Below are positions 54,856 to 62,913 of a stretch of 64,000 bases of DNA, one piece after another. The first letter of the stretch is position 1, and the number at the start of each line of letters is the position of its first letter. The DNA is from Promethearchaeota archaeon. Its GTDB lineage: Archaea; Asgardarchaeota; Lokiarchaeia; Sigyniarchaeales; SOKP01. The stretch covers positions 124,001 through 188,000 of the forward strand of contig JAUVXW010000001.1 of the NCBI GenBank assembly GCA_030603385.1, in the 5' to 3' direction. Below the pieces are notes generated by a model. That model ran no database searches and was not told where the DNA came from. It saw only the letters and a program-made list of their open reading frames with translations. The position numbers and the translations under genes were made by a program.

Positions 54856-56025
54856 ATGTGTGATACGTTATTAGCACTTGGCAATTCTACTGTTGATGGA
54901 AATGTTATTTTTGGTAAGAATTCGGATCGTCCTTTCGATGAGGTTCAATTAATAGTTTATGTTCCTCGAAAAAAGTATGAAAGAGGAAATGTTTTGAAAT
55001 GTACGTATATCGAAATTCTTCAAGTTAATAAAACTTATGCCGTCCTTTTAAGCCAACCATGGTGGATGTGGGGAGCAGAAATGGGCGCAAATGAATATGG
55101 TGTTGTAATTGGGAATGAAGCGGTACATACTCTGGAACCTATAAGAAATATTGGATTGTTAGGGATGGATTTATTAAGGCTAGGTCTTGAACGAGGAAAA
55201 ACAGCAAGAGAAGCGTTGGATGTGATTATCGATTTGTTAGAAACATATGGTCAGGGTGGAGGTTGCGCTTACAATGATCCAAGTTGGATTTATCATAATT
55301 CATTTATAATTGCGGATCCTAATGAAGCTTATGTATTAGAAACTGCTGATGAGTGGTGGATTGTTGAAAAAATAAAAAATGTAAGATCTATATCTAACAG
55401 TATTTCTATTAGAGGACAAGGTGATATAAGAAGAGATGGCATTATTCAGCAAGCAATAGAGAAAGGTTATTGTAAAGATGATAAGGATTTTGATTTTGCT
55501 GTGACTTTTTCTGGATCTCCAATATCTTCGATCCCTTCACCCTATTCAAGGCAAGGAAAAGCTACTATATTATTGAAAGAAAATAAAAGTAAAATTACAC
55601 CAAAATTAATGATGAACTTTCTTAGAGAACACCAAGCAGGGATTTGCATGCACGGTGGTTTTGAATCAACTTGCTCACAAGTTTCACATTTAACGAAAAC
55701 AAAGAAATCAATACACTGGTTTACAGGAACTACTCTCCCTTGTGTTAGTATTTATAAACCTTATGCGTTCCCTATTGAAGGTCAGAAATTCTATGATTCA
55801 GGTCCATATTCTGCGATTAACTCTGATTGGTTTTGGTGTAAACATACTATATCAAAACCTATAAATAGAAAAACCGAAATTGGAAGGATTGAAGATTCCC
55901 TTATTTCTAGAATAGATTATATGCTAAATCAAGAGGACAAAATCTCTAAAGATGAATTCATAGATAAAATTAGAAGCCTTAATATTGAAGCTTGGAACAA
56001 ATCTTACCAGATTTTACATCAATGA
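54856..56025 (+). CDS. C69-family (secernin-like) peptidase
   Basis: N-terminal nucleophile hydrolase of peptidase family C69/secernin. The ATG is followed directly by Cys2 (M-C-D-T), the nucleophile exposed after Met removal. Further marks are FGKNSDRPFDEVQ and GANEYGVVIGNEAVHT. 389 residues, full length. Families in this group are dipeptidases or, in secernins, of unknown activity. The gene follows the M20 peptidase after 18 bases, so both may serve peptide recycling. Confidence 0.87.
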   Translation: MCDTLLALGNSTVDGNVIFGKNSDRPFDEVQLIVYVPRKKYERGNVLKCTYIEILQVNKTYAVLLSQPWWMWGAEMGANEYGVVIGNEAVHTLEPIRNIGLLGMDLLRLGLERGKTAREALDVIIDLLETYGQGGGCAYNDPSWIYHNSFIIADPNEAYVLETADEWWIVEKIKNVRSISNSISIRGQGDIRRDGIIQQAIEKGYCKDDKDFDFAVTFSGSPISSIPSPYSRQGKATILLKENKSKITPKLMMNFLREHQAGICMHGGFESTCSQVSHLTKTKKSIHWFTGTTLPCVSIYKPYAFPIEGQKFYDSGPYSAINSDWFWCKHTISKPINRKTEIGRIEDSLISRIDYMLNQEDKISKDEFIDKIRSLNIEAWNKSYQILHQ

Positions 56026-56156
56026 AAATATTCTATTTTATCCGGATTGTTATATCTCACTGAAAAGGTACTAAAATCTTTTTTTAATAAAACTTAATAG
56101 TTTAAGAGTATTTCTTTTTTTAATATATTACAACAAAATCTTTGTTGATTATTCAG

Positions 56157-56450
56157 ATGTCACAGAGTAAACTAGATCTTTTAGGTATGGAAGGAGTTAT
56201 CTCAAATTATAAGCGAGGTCGCCATACTGTCCACCAGAAACATTGTATATTAGTTTTTTCAAATATTCAGAGTAGAAAAGATGCAAATAAACTTATCGGT
56301 AGAACCGTTGTTTGGAAAAGTTCAACTGGTAAGGAATTAAAGGGTGTAATTACACGTGCTCATGGTAATAGTGGTGCTGTAAGAGCCCATTTTAAGAAAG
56401 CAGGAGTTCCAGGTCAAGCTCTTGGAACAAAAATAAAAATAATCAAATAA
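56157..56450 (+). CDS. rpl35ae: Ribosomal protein L35Ae
   Basis: Large-subunit ribosomal protein shared by archaea and eukaryotes and absent from bacteria. GMEGVISNYKRGRHTVHQKHCIL and RTVVWKSSTGKELKGVITRAHGNSGAVRAHFKK are diagnostic. I choose ATG 56157; an in-frame TTG at 56142 would add five residues. 97 residues. L35Ae is patchily distributed in archaea, so its presence supports an archaeal lineage with a eukaryote-like ribosome. Confidence 0.95.
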   Translation: MSQSKLDLLGMEGVISNYKRGRHTVHQKHCILVFSNIQSRKDANKLIGRTVVWKSSTGKELKGVITRAHGNSGAVRAHFKKAGVPGQALGTKIKIIK

Positions 56451-56563
56451 GGATTTTTATTAAAAGCTCATTTTTGTTTTCCATTATATCTGGATATTAC
56501 ATGATACATGAATAATATATTCTTTTTTGTATTTTTGACATTGTAACATCTTTGATAAAGCGA

Positions 56564-56571
56564 TTTATAAA
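56564..56571 (+). promoter_or_regulatory. Candidate TATA box for zinc-finger/PH-like gene
   Basis: TTTATAAA, preceded by GCGA (a possible BRE context), lies 39 bases before the ATG at 56610, allowing a short leader. Positional evidence only. Confidence 0.35.
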
Positions 56572-56609
56572 GATTTTAGAATTATTTGGTTGAAGTTTAA
56601 AATTTAAAA

Positions 56610-58631
56610 ATGTCAGATCAAGTTTGCCGATTTTGTCAAAGATATGTGCAGTTGACTTATTATTGTGAAGAGTGTGGTGCTAATTGTTGTTCTGACTGTT
56701 TACACGAAAAGAAAGTTGATTTTTATACATGCCAAGAGTGTAATTCTAAAAATATCGAGATTTCTGATTCTGAGAAAAAAAAAACATGTAGAGATTGTGG
56801 TAATGAAAATATAATAAAAGTAAATCAGCTTTTAAAATCATGTCCAAAATGTGGATCTCACAAAATTATTAATATTTATGAGAAAAAAGAAGAATTAGAG
56901 AAAGAATTCTTAGAATTGATTAAAAATTCTCGTTTGTTTATTCATCCCTTAAGAGAGGCTCTTGATAAGTTATATATTCTTCAACAAGAAATAAAAAATG
57001 CAAGAGATCCCCCAATAAGATGCTATCATTTTCCTAAAATGGAATCTGATTTATTAGCTCTCTTTAAACTGTTTATATATGTGCAAAATACATTATTTGA
57101 TAAAATTAATGCTCATTTTAATCAAATGGTATTATATAAAGAATATTTTTTTGACATTTACGCTCAACCAAATTCTAATATAACAATTATAGAAGGTATT
57201 TTTGATAATCTTCTAAGAAGCCATAATTCAATCAATGATTTTGTATTCAATAACGTTAAAACTTTTAAAGATAGCATAGGTTCTTTTGAAGTGAATCTAA
57301 AATTTATTGAAAAAATTAGTCTCTATTTTTCTACTTATAAGAAATTAATAAAATTGGCAGAAAAGGAAAAACCTGTTTATGCAATCTATGCTAAATTAGT
57401 CAACGGATTGAACACAGATGATAGATATAAGAAAGATAGAGGAATTTTATTTATCACTAATTTAGATTTATCTTTTATTCATGAGTATGGTGTGAGAAAA
57501 AAAAAGCAAGCGTTAACCTTTAAAGCACCGGTTCAAGATTTAATAAGGATAAAAGAAAAAGGAAGATTCTTCAAAAAGCTATATATTGAATTTGAGTATG
57601 GGAAATATGAATTTACATTGCCCCCTAATGCTCTTTCTAGAGTTATAGAATATATTCTATTGGCAAGAACATTTGACGAATCCACTGTTTATGATATCAA
57701 ATCAGCAACTAAACTTCAAGGAGTTGATATCGATTTAAATGAGTTAGTAAATTTCATTGAAGAAAGTATTAACTCATTTTTTAGCTTAAAATGCCAATAC
57801 AACAAGAGTTCTCAAAAGATAGGCAGTTATAATCAAATTTTTCCTCAAAATTTTAATGCTCAACCTAACCAAATTCCAATTTTAATGCCTCAATCTCGAA
57901 ATCAAGGATTTTCTTATCAGGATCATAATTTAGGACAATTTGGAATTAATCAACCATTAATACAAAATCCAAATAATCAATATTCGCCATACTATCCACC
58001 GGCACCAGTTCAATCACCTCAAGGAGTAAATAACTACATAAACCCTATGTATCAATATCAAGGACCATACCCTAACCAAAGTAAATTTTTTTCTCAAAAC
58101 TTCATCAATCCAAATCGATTCCAAAATTATAATCCTCAAAAAATTAATCCCAACTATGTGGAATTCCTAGATGTTGAAGAGAGGGATATTCTAACGAGGA
58201 ATTTAGAACAAGCACAAGGATTCAGCCCACAATATCCAAATCAAATAAATCCCAACGTATTAAATAATAAATATCCATTCCAAGAATTTAACAATAATCA
58301 TTTGTCTGATTTGTTTAATTCAAATAATTCTTTAACACAGCAATCTTATAGACACAAAAGAAAATTGTTTAAATTAGATCGAGAAAAACATGAAAAAATG
58401 CTTGAATTAGAAAAAGAACATTATAGCCTTAAAGCGACGTTGAAGAAGCTTGAAACTAAATTTGATCAAGGTTCAATATCAGAAAGTGATTATTTTAGAA
58501 CATTTAGAAATTTAAATAAAGAAATATATTTAATCGACAATAAAATTCAAAATCTACGACAGAGTTTAGAAGAATTAGAATCCATTAAACAAAACAGCAG
58601 AAATTTTGATAATAAAAGATTCTATACTTAG
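56610..58631 (+). CDS. Multi-zinc-finger, PH/GRAM-like, Q/N-rich protein
   Basis: 673-residue multidomain protein with eukaryote-like architecture. Residues 6-44 have paired cysteines (C6/C9, C19/C22, C26/C27/C30, C41/C44) resembling B-box or TRIM-type fingers, then a zinc ribbon (C60/C63, C78/C81). A helical bundle runs from about 90 to 250. Residues about 257-360 look like a PH/GRAM-type beta domain (GILFITNLDLSFIHEYG...RRFFKKLYIEFEYGKYEFTL). About 410-570 is a low-complexity N/Q/P-rich, prion-like stretch, and the C-terminus (LKKLETKFDQGSISESDYFR) resembles a SHOCT oligomerisation motif. Function unknown; membrane-linked scaffold is a guess. Confidence 0.7.
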   Translation: MSDQVCRFCQRYVQLTYYCEECGANCCSDCLHEKKVDFYTCQECNSKNIEISDSEKKKTCRDCGNENIIKVNQLLKSCPKCGSHKIINIYEKKEELEKEFLELIKNSRLFIHPLREALDKLYILQQEIKNARDPPIRCYHFPKMESDLLALFKLFIYVQNTLFDKINAHFNQMVLYKEYFFDIYAQPNSNITIIEGIFDNLLRSHNSINDFVFNNVKTFKDSIGSFEVNLKFIEKISLYFSTYKKLIKLAEKEKPVYAIYAKLVNGLNTDDRYKKDRGILFITNLDLSFIHEYGVRKKKQALTFKAPVQDLIRIKEKGRFFKKLYIEFEYGKYEFTLPPNALSRVIEYILLARTFDESTVYDIKSATKLQGVDIDLNELVNFIEESINSFFSLKCQYNKSSQKIGSYNQIFPQNFNAQPNQIPILMPQSRNQGFSYQDHNLGQFGINQPLIQNPNNQYSPYYPPAPVQSPQGVNNYINPMYQYQGPYPNQSKFFSQNFINPNRFQNYNPQKINPNYVEFLDVEERDILTRNLEQAQGFSPQYPNQINPNVLNNKYPFQEFNNNHLSDLFNSNNSLTQQSYRHKRKLFKLDREKHEKMLELEKEHYSLKATLKKLETKFDQGSISESDYFRTFRNLNKEIYLIDNKIQNLRQSLEELESIKQNSRNFDNKRFYT

Positions 58632-58651
58632 ATCTTTATTAAAACATATTT

Positions 58652-58668
58652 TATGCAGATTCTGCATA
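58652..58668. promoter_or_regulatory. 17-base perfect palindrome, operator candidate
   Basis: TATGCAGA, central T, then TCTGCATA: eight-base arms that are exact reverse complements. It is 45 bases upstream of the ATG of the methionine synthase-like gene, just before its likely TATA region. A methionine- or C1-responsive regulator is a natural guess. The palindrome is unlike the one at 40054-40075. Confidence 0.5.
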
Positions 58669-58713
58669 TTTCACATAATCTAAGTTTATATTCTTTTAAG
58701 CTTTATAGAAAAT

Positions 58714-59727
58714 ATGGATAATCCCTCCACTACAATAGTTGGAAGTTGGCCTTTAAACAATAGCAATGAAAATATGTTAAAGGTATTTGAAGATTTAATT
58801 CAAATTGGCATTGATTATCCATGTTATCCTCAATTAATTTCTATGATTTCTCAATTTTTATCCCCATTAGCAAAAGAAATTGCCCAATTAGAAGAAATTA
58901 ACCACAAATTTTATTTATCAGATGATTTCAAAATCCCGGAAAACCCGGTAGCTTTAGAATACGGTGAATTTATTAAAAGCTTTTTTAATGAACGACCACA
59001 GCTTTTAGAACAAATTAAAGGAACAAAAGCCTGTTTAACAGGTCCATTCACCTTAGCATCTGAAATAATTTTGAAGGGTGAAATTGCTAAGGGTTTAAAA
59101 CCCAGAATCTTTACGGAACCCAGAGCAATAATGGTAGATTGGATTGTGGAAAAATTAGCAGAAATCATGAAACAATTAGGAAAAGCCTATAATAATATGG
59201 GTATAGATATAATTTCTATGGACGAACCTCTTTTGGGGATTTTAATAGGAAGAAAAGTGTTATTTCACTCTGAAGATTTCATTTTAGAAATTCTAAATAA
59301 ATCTATCTCAGAAATAAAATCATTGTCATCTATTCATGTGTGTGGCAGAATTAGCCCTAAATGCCGTGATATACTCCTTCAAACTGAAGTGAACATATTA
59401 GACCATGAGTTTAGAACTAACGAAGAGAACTTTGATATTTTTCAGAAAGAACATCTTACAAATACCGATAAATTTTTAGCTTTAGGCTCAGTTAAATCTA
59501 AGTTTTTGCCAGTAGAAGGATATGAAATCAATGATTATGTTGAAGGAATAGACTCTCTTGAAGCTTATATTCGAAAAGCAATTAAACAATACGGTAAAGA
59601 AAATTTATTAATTAAACCTGATTGTGGTTTTCTGCCTTTAAAAGACACTTTTGGAGAAGAAATCGGTTATGAAATAACAATTAAAAAACTCAAAAATATG
59701 GTTCAAGCGTTAAAAAGAATCAAATAA
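58714..59727 (+). CDS. MetE-like methionine synthase core (archaeal)
   Basis: Zinc-dependent methyltransferase of the UROD/MetE superfamily, matching the archaeal short form that lacks the MetE N-terminal domain. TIVGSWPLN and GTKACLTGPFTLASEI at the N-terminal end, DEPLLGI and SIHVCGR (His-x-Cys, zinc ligands) and IKPDCGFLP (third Cys ligand) are visible. Archaeal members are thought to use methylcobalamin or a corrinoid protein as methyl donor rather than methyl-folate. 337 residues. Upstream lies a perfect palindrome. Confidence 0.85.
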   Translation: MDNPSTTIVGSWPLNNSNENMLKVFEDLIQIGIDYPCYPQLISMISQFLSPLAKEIAQLEEINHKFYLSDDFKIPENPVALEYGEFIKSFFNERPQLLEQIKGTKACLTGPFTLASEIILKGEIAKGLKPRIFTEPRAIMVDWIVEKLAEIMKQLGKAYNNMGIDIISMDEPLLGILIGRKVLFHSEDFILEILNKSISEIKSLSSIHVCGRISPKCRDILLQTEVNILDHEFRTNEENFDIFQKEHLTNTDKFLALGSVKSKFLPVEGYEINDYVEGIDSLEAYIRKAIKQYGKENLLIKPDCGFLPLKDTFGEEIGYEITIKKLKNMVQALKRIK

Positions 59728-59771
59728 TGATAAATTTACCTAGAAAGTGTAAAAAATTTAAAGATAAAGTA

Positions 59772-60419
59772 TTAGCTTTGTAGTTCCTTCCTTAATTTTT
59801 CTATTTCTTTATTTAGTTTTTCTTTTGATTTAACTTCCTCAAGTTCTTCAATTTCATATTCAGGAATATATTGTAATTCATCGGAAGGTGTTTCAGGCAT
59901 TGTTCCTCCTTGATCAAGAAGCATCTCGGTCTCAAGTTGATTTAATTCCTCTGTAACATCAATTGCAAGATCAATTTCAGGGTCTCCTGCTAAGATATCT
60001 GCGGCTTCTTCAATTTCTGCAACATAAGCTTCAGAATCTTCTGCAATTTCTGCAACCTTTGCAGGAGAAGCTTTTGTAGCGATATATTCTAATTCATCGC
60101 GTATTCCGCTAAATATTTCACCTGTAGCTGAGATTAATTGTCCTTCTTCGATTGCTTGAATCTGCCGTTCTATTTTTAATCTAATATTACTTGTTCTATC
60201 AACTTTAATATTATAAGACTTGTATTGAATAAGATAATTCTTCGCGCGATCTTTTTCACCACGTTTCAATGCTATCTTCGCATTTTTACGGCTTATTTCA
60301 GCTCGTTTGCTATAATTCCTATTAATTAAATTTAATCTATGAATATGGCTCTTAGCCTTTGATACTAAGTCATCTTTCTCTTTACCTTTCCGAGGAAATA
60401 GCTTTTTTTTTAATCCCAC
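59772..60419 (-). CDS. ESCRT-III (Snf7/CHMP-like) protein
   Basis: Membrane-remodelling filament subunit. The N-terminus is short and basic (MGLKKKLFPRKGKEK), followed by a long amphipathic helical hairpin with the family pattern RKNAKIALKRGEKDRAKNYLIQYKSY and IERQIQAIEEG (CHMP4-like helices 1-2). The later ELNQLETEML helix corresponds to the autoinhibitory region, and MPETPSDE is followed by a final charged helix (EKLNKEIEKLRKEL) that could be a MIT-interacting motif. 215 residues, as in eukaryotic Snf7. No Vps4 or Vps25/EAP gene is in the window. The gene is divergent from DHQ synthase II. Confidence 0.85.
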   Translation of the reverse strand: MGLKKKLFPRKGKEKDDLVSKAKSHIHRLNLINRNYSKRAEISRKNAKIALKRGEKDRAKNYLIQYKSYNIKVDRTSNIRLKIERQIQAIEEGQLISATGEIFSGIRDELEYIATKASPAKVAEIAEDSEAYVAEIEEAADILAGDPEIDLAIDVTEELNQLETEMLLDQGGTMPETPSDELQYIPEYEIEELEEVKSKEKLNKEIEKLRKELQS

Positions 60420-60546
60420 TGACTATTCAACTCTTTTTTTTATGAATTATATGATTTTACTAACTTAAAAATTTAATATTATTCAATATAATATAATAAA
60501 TTAATTCTCAACAAAAAAGTTTGCATAGACCGAATTTTGATTTATT

Positions 60547-61662
60547 ATGAAAAAAATAATCCTAAATTTTGAGAGTAAGCAAAATAATTTTAAAGAATTA
60601 GTTCAAGAAGCCTTTAATAAAGACATCTTAAATTATTTAGTATCGAATAACACTTATTCTGAGTTTAAAAAAATAGAACGTATTAATCTCTTTACAAAAG
60701 ATCTGGATATTCCAGTGAATTATTTTATAACTGATAATAGAGAGAAACTAAAAGAATTACTAGCTAATAATAAATTCTCAGAAGGAATAATTGGATTTTA
60801 TAAAGAATTAAAATCGAAGGATGATGAGAAAGCGATTATAGAACTTTCTAAAAGTAAACAAGTCGATTTTATTATTGTATCGGCTAAAGACTGGAAAATT
60901 ATCCCTTTTGAAAATCTTATAGCCGAAATGCATAAAACCGATACTGATTTAATTGCTGAAGTAGATACAGTTGATGAAGCTGAATTAATGTTAAAAACAT
61001 TAGAAATTGGAGTAGATGGAATACTTTTGACGCCAAGAAGTATCAATGATATTATTCAATTAAAAAAGCTTATGCATGTCACTTTTCAGATTGAACTTTT
61101 AAAAGCAAAAGTAGTTAATATTGAGAGTATACCTGAAGCTGAAAGAGTTTGTGTCGATACAACATCGCTTCTAAAAGTAGGAGAAGGACTTCTCGTAGGT
61201 TCAACAGCTACAGGTTTTTGTTTAATTCATTCCGAAACATTTGAAACACAATTTGTGGCATCCAGACCATTTAGAGTCAACGCGGGGGATGTATCTGCTT
61301 ATGTTTTAGTACCTGATGATGATCCAGAAAAAAAATATCGGACCAAATATCTGAGCGAATTGAAAGGTGGAGATAAAGTTTTAGCAATTACAGAAAAAGG
61401 TGAGGTTAGAATTGTATCAATTGGAAGGGTTAAAATTGAAACAAGGCCAATGTTGAGATTTGAATTGGAAGCTTCAATAGGAGATAAAAAAATTCCTATA
61501 AGTTGCATTTGCCAAAACGCTGAAACAATTCGTTTAGTAGGAGTTGATGGCAAAGCTAAATCTGTTGTTGATATTAAGATTGGAGATGAGGTCTTAGTTC
61601 ATATAGGTCCTGGTGCAACTCATTTCGGCACACCTATAAAAGAAACCATAATTGAAAAATAA
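60547..61662 (+). CDS. aroB': 3-dehydroquinate synthase II
   Basis: Archaeal enzyme that forms 3-dehydroquinate from the product of the 2-amino-3,7-dideoxy-heptulosonate (ADH) synthase step, opening the shikimate pathway. VCVDTTSLLKVGEGLLVGSTATGFCLIHSE and VASRPFRVNAGDVSAYVL are diagnostic. 371 residues, full length, ATG start. It is an archaeal-specific gene. Its position next to ESCRT-III has no evident functional meaning. Confidence 0.93.
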   Translation: MKKIILNFESKQNNFKELVQEAFNKDILNYLVSNNTYSEFKKIERINLFTKDLDIPVNYFITDNREKLKELLANNKFSEGIIGFYKELKSKDDEKAIIELSKSKQVDFIIVSAKDWKIIPFENLIAEMHKTDTDLIAEVDTVDEAELMLKTLEIGVDGILLTPRSINDIIQLKKLMHVTFQIELLKAKVVNIESIPEAERVCVDTTSLLKVGEGLLVGSTATGFCLIHSETFETQFVASRPFRVNAGDVSAYVLVPDDDPEKKYRTKYLSELKGGDKVLAITEKGEVRIVSIGRVKIETRPMLRFELEASIGDKKIPISCICQNAETIRLVGVDGKAKSVVDIKIGDEVLVHIGPGATHFGTPIKETIIEK

Positions 61663-61686
61663 GATAGAAAAAGAAATTTATTACTT

Positions 61687-62814
61687 CTATACATTAGAGT
61701 TTTTAAATAATGGAATTATTTCCTCACTAATTATTCTTGAAGCATCCCAGTAAGTAAATGGAGCATTTTTACTCGAAGCTCCATTAGTAGATGAAAATAT
61801 GAAATGATTTGCACCTGCCTCTATATACTTACGAATTCTTTTAATAATTTCGTCTTTTGTTCCAATCATCGTGCCATCGCGTATTAAATCATCTGGAATA
61901 TCTTCTACTATCGGTTCTAATTTTCTAAGATCAAATTTCAAAACATCATCTCTATCAATCTTTAGAATATTCAACTCTTCACTTTTATAGCCGGTAGCGT
62001 CTATATAAAGTTGTTCGTACTCATCTTTCCAATATCCTAATTCTTTTATTCGACGAGGACTTGTTATTAATTCAAATTTATTTCCTCGAATTCTTTGATT
62101 GATCTTATTTGTATCATCATTTATAAAGATAAATTGGAATACCCCAAATGAAAATTTCTCTAAATCCCTTCCCTTTTCATTCATTGCTTTAACGATTTGT
62201 TGTTTTTTAGTTTTATAGGTCTTGGAATCAATTCCTACAGGCATCCATCCATCTGCAATTTCCCCTGTCAGCTTTAAGGTTTTAGGACTATTAGCACCAA
62301 TCCAGATTGGGATATCTGATACAGGTTTAGGAAGTAAAACCGCATTTTTCGCAGTATAGTATTGTCCTTCGAATGAAATATCCCTACCTTTATCCCAAAA
62401 TAATTTCATAAAATTAATAGATTCCCTCATTTTGCCAAGCGCATGGTCGATTGGAATGCCATATGCCTTTAAATTCATCGCTTCTCCTGCTCCAATCCCT
62501 AAAATAAGATTCCCTTCTGTAAGGTGGTTAATGGAGGTACACAACTGTGCTAGAACCGCGGGATGTATTCTATGAGGATCTGTAACAGCCGTTCCAAAAG
62601 ATTTTCCTTTTACCAATTCTGCCATTGCACCAAACAATACCCAAGGGCTTAAGTAATCGTCAACTAAAGTACCACCCATACCCGATAGATGATCAGGAAG
62701 CCACAGAGAATCCCAATTTTCCTTACTCGCTGCTATAACTTTTTTTCGAAAGAAGTCATAAGAATGAAGATAATATATTTGATGACCAAATTTTATTTCA
62801 CTCAAATTTATCAC
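61687..62814 (-). CDS. F420-dependent LLM-class oxidoreductase
   Basis: TIM-barrel flavin/F420 luciferase-like monooxygenase family protein (375 residues). FGTAVTDPHRIHPAVLAQLCTSINHLTEGNLILGIGAGEAMNLKAYG gives the typical substrate and cofactor segment, and PIWIGANSPKTLKLTGEIADGWMP is the conserved C-terminal half. It is longer than methylene-H4MPT reductase (about 320-330 residues) and less similar at the N-terminus, so Mer is not claimed; it could reduce another C1 or ketone substrate using F420. Confidence 0.85.
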   Translation of the reverse strand: MINLSEIKFGHQIYYLHSYDFFRKKVIAASKENWDSLWLPDHLSGMGGTLVDDYLSPWVLFGAMAELVKGKSFGTAVTDPHRIHPAVLAQLCTSINHLTEGNLILGIGAGEAMNLKAYGIPIDHALGKMRESINFMKLFWDKGRDISFEGQYYTAKNAVLLPKPVSDIPIWIGANSPKTLKLTGEIADGWMPVGIDSKTYKTKKQQIVKAMNEKGRDLEKFSFGVFQFIFINDDTNKINQRIRGNKFELITSPRRIKELGYWKDEYEQLYIDATGYKSEELNILKIDRDDVLKFDLRKLEPIVEDIPDDLIRDGTMIGTKDEIIKRIRKYIEAGANHFIFSSTNGASSKNAPFTYWDASRIISEEIIPLFKNSNV

Positions 62815-62913
62815 TCAAAAACTATTTAGATATTGTTAACAAATAGTATATAGTTTTAAAAATTCTTTCTTTCTTAAATTATTATATAGCAAATTAATAC
62901 CAACACAAGAAAC

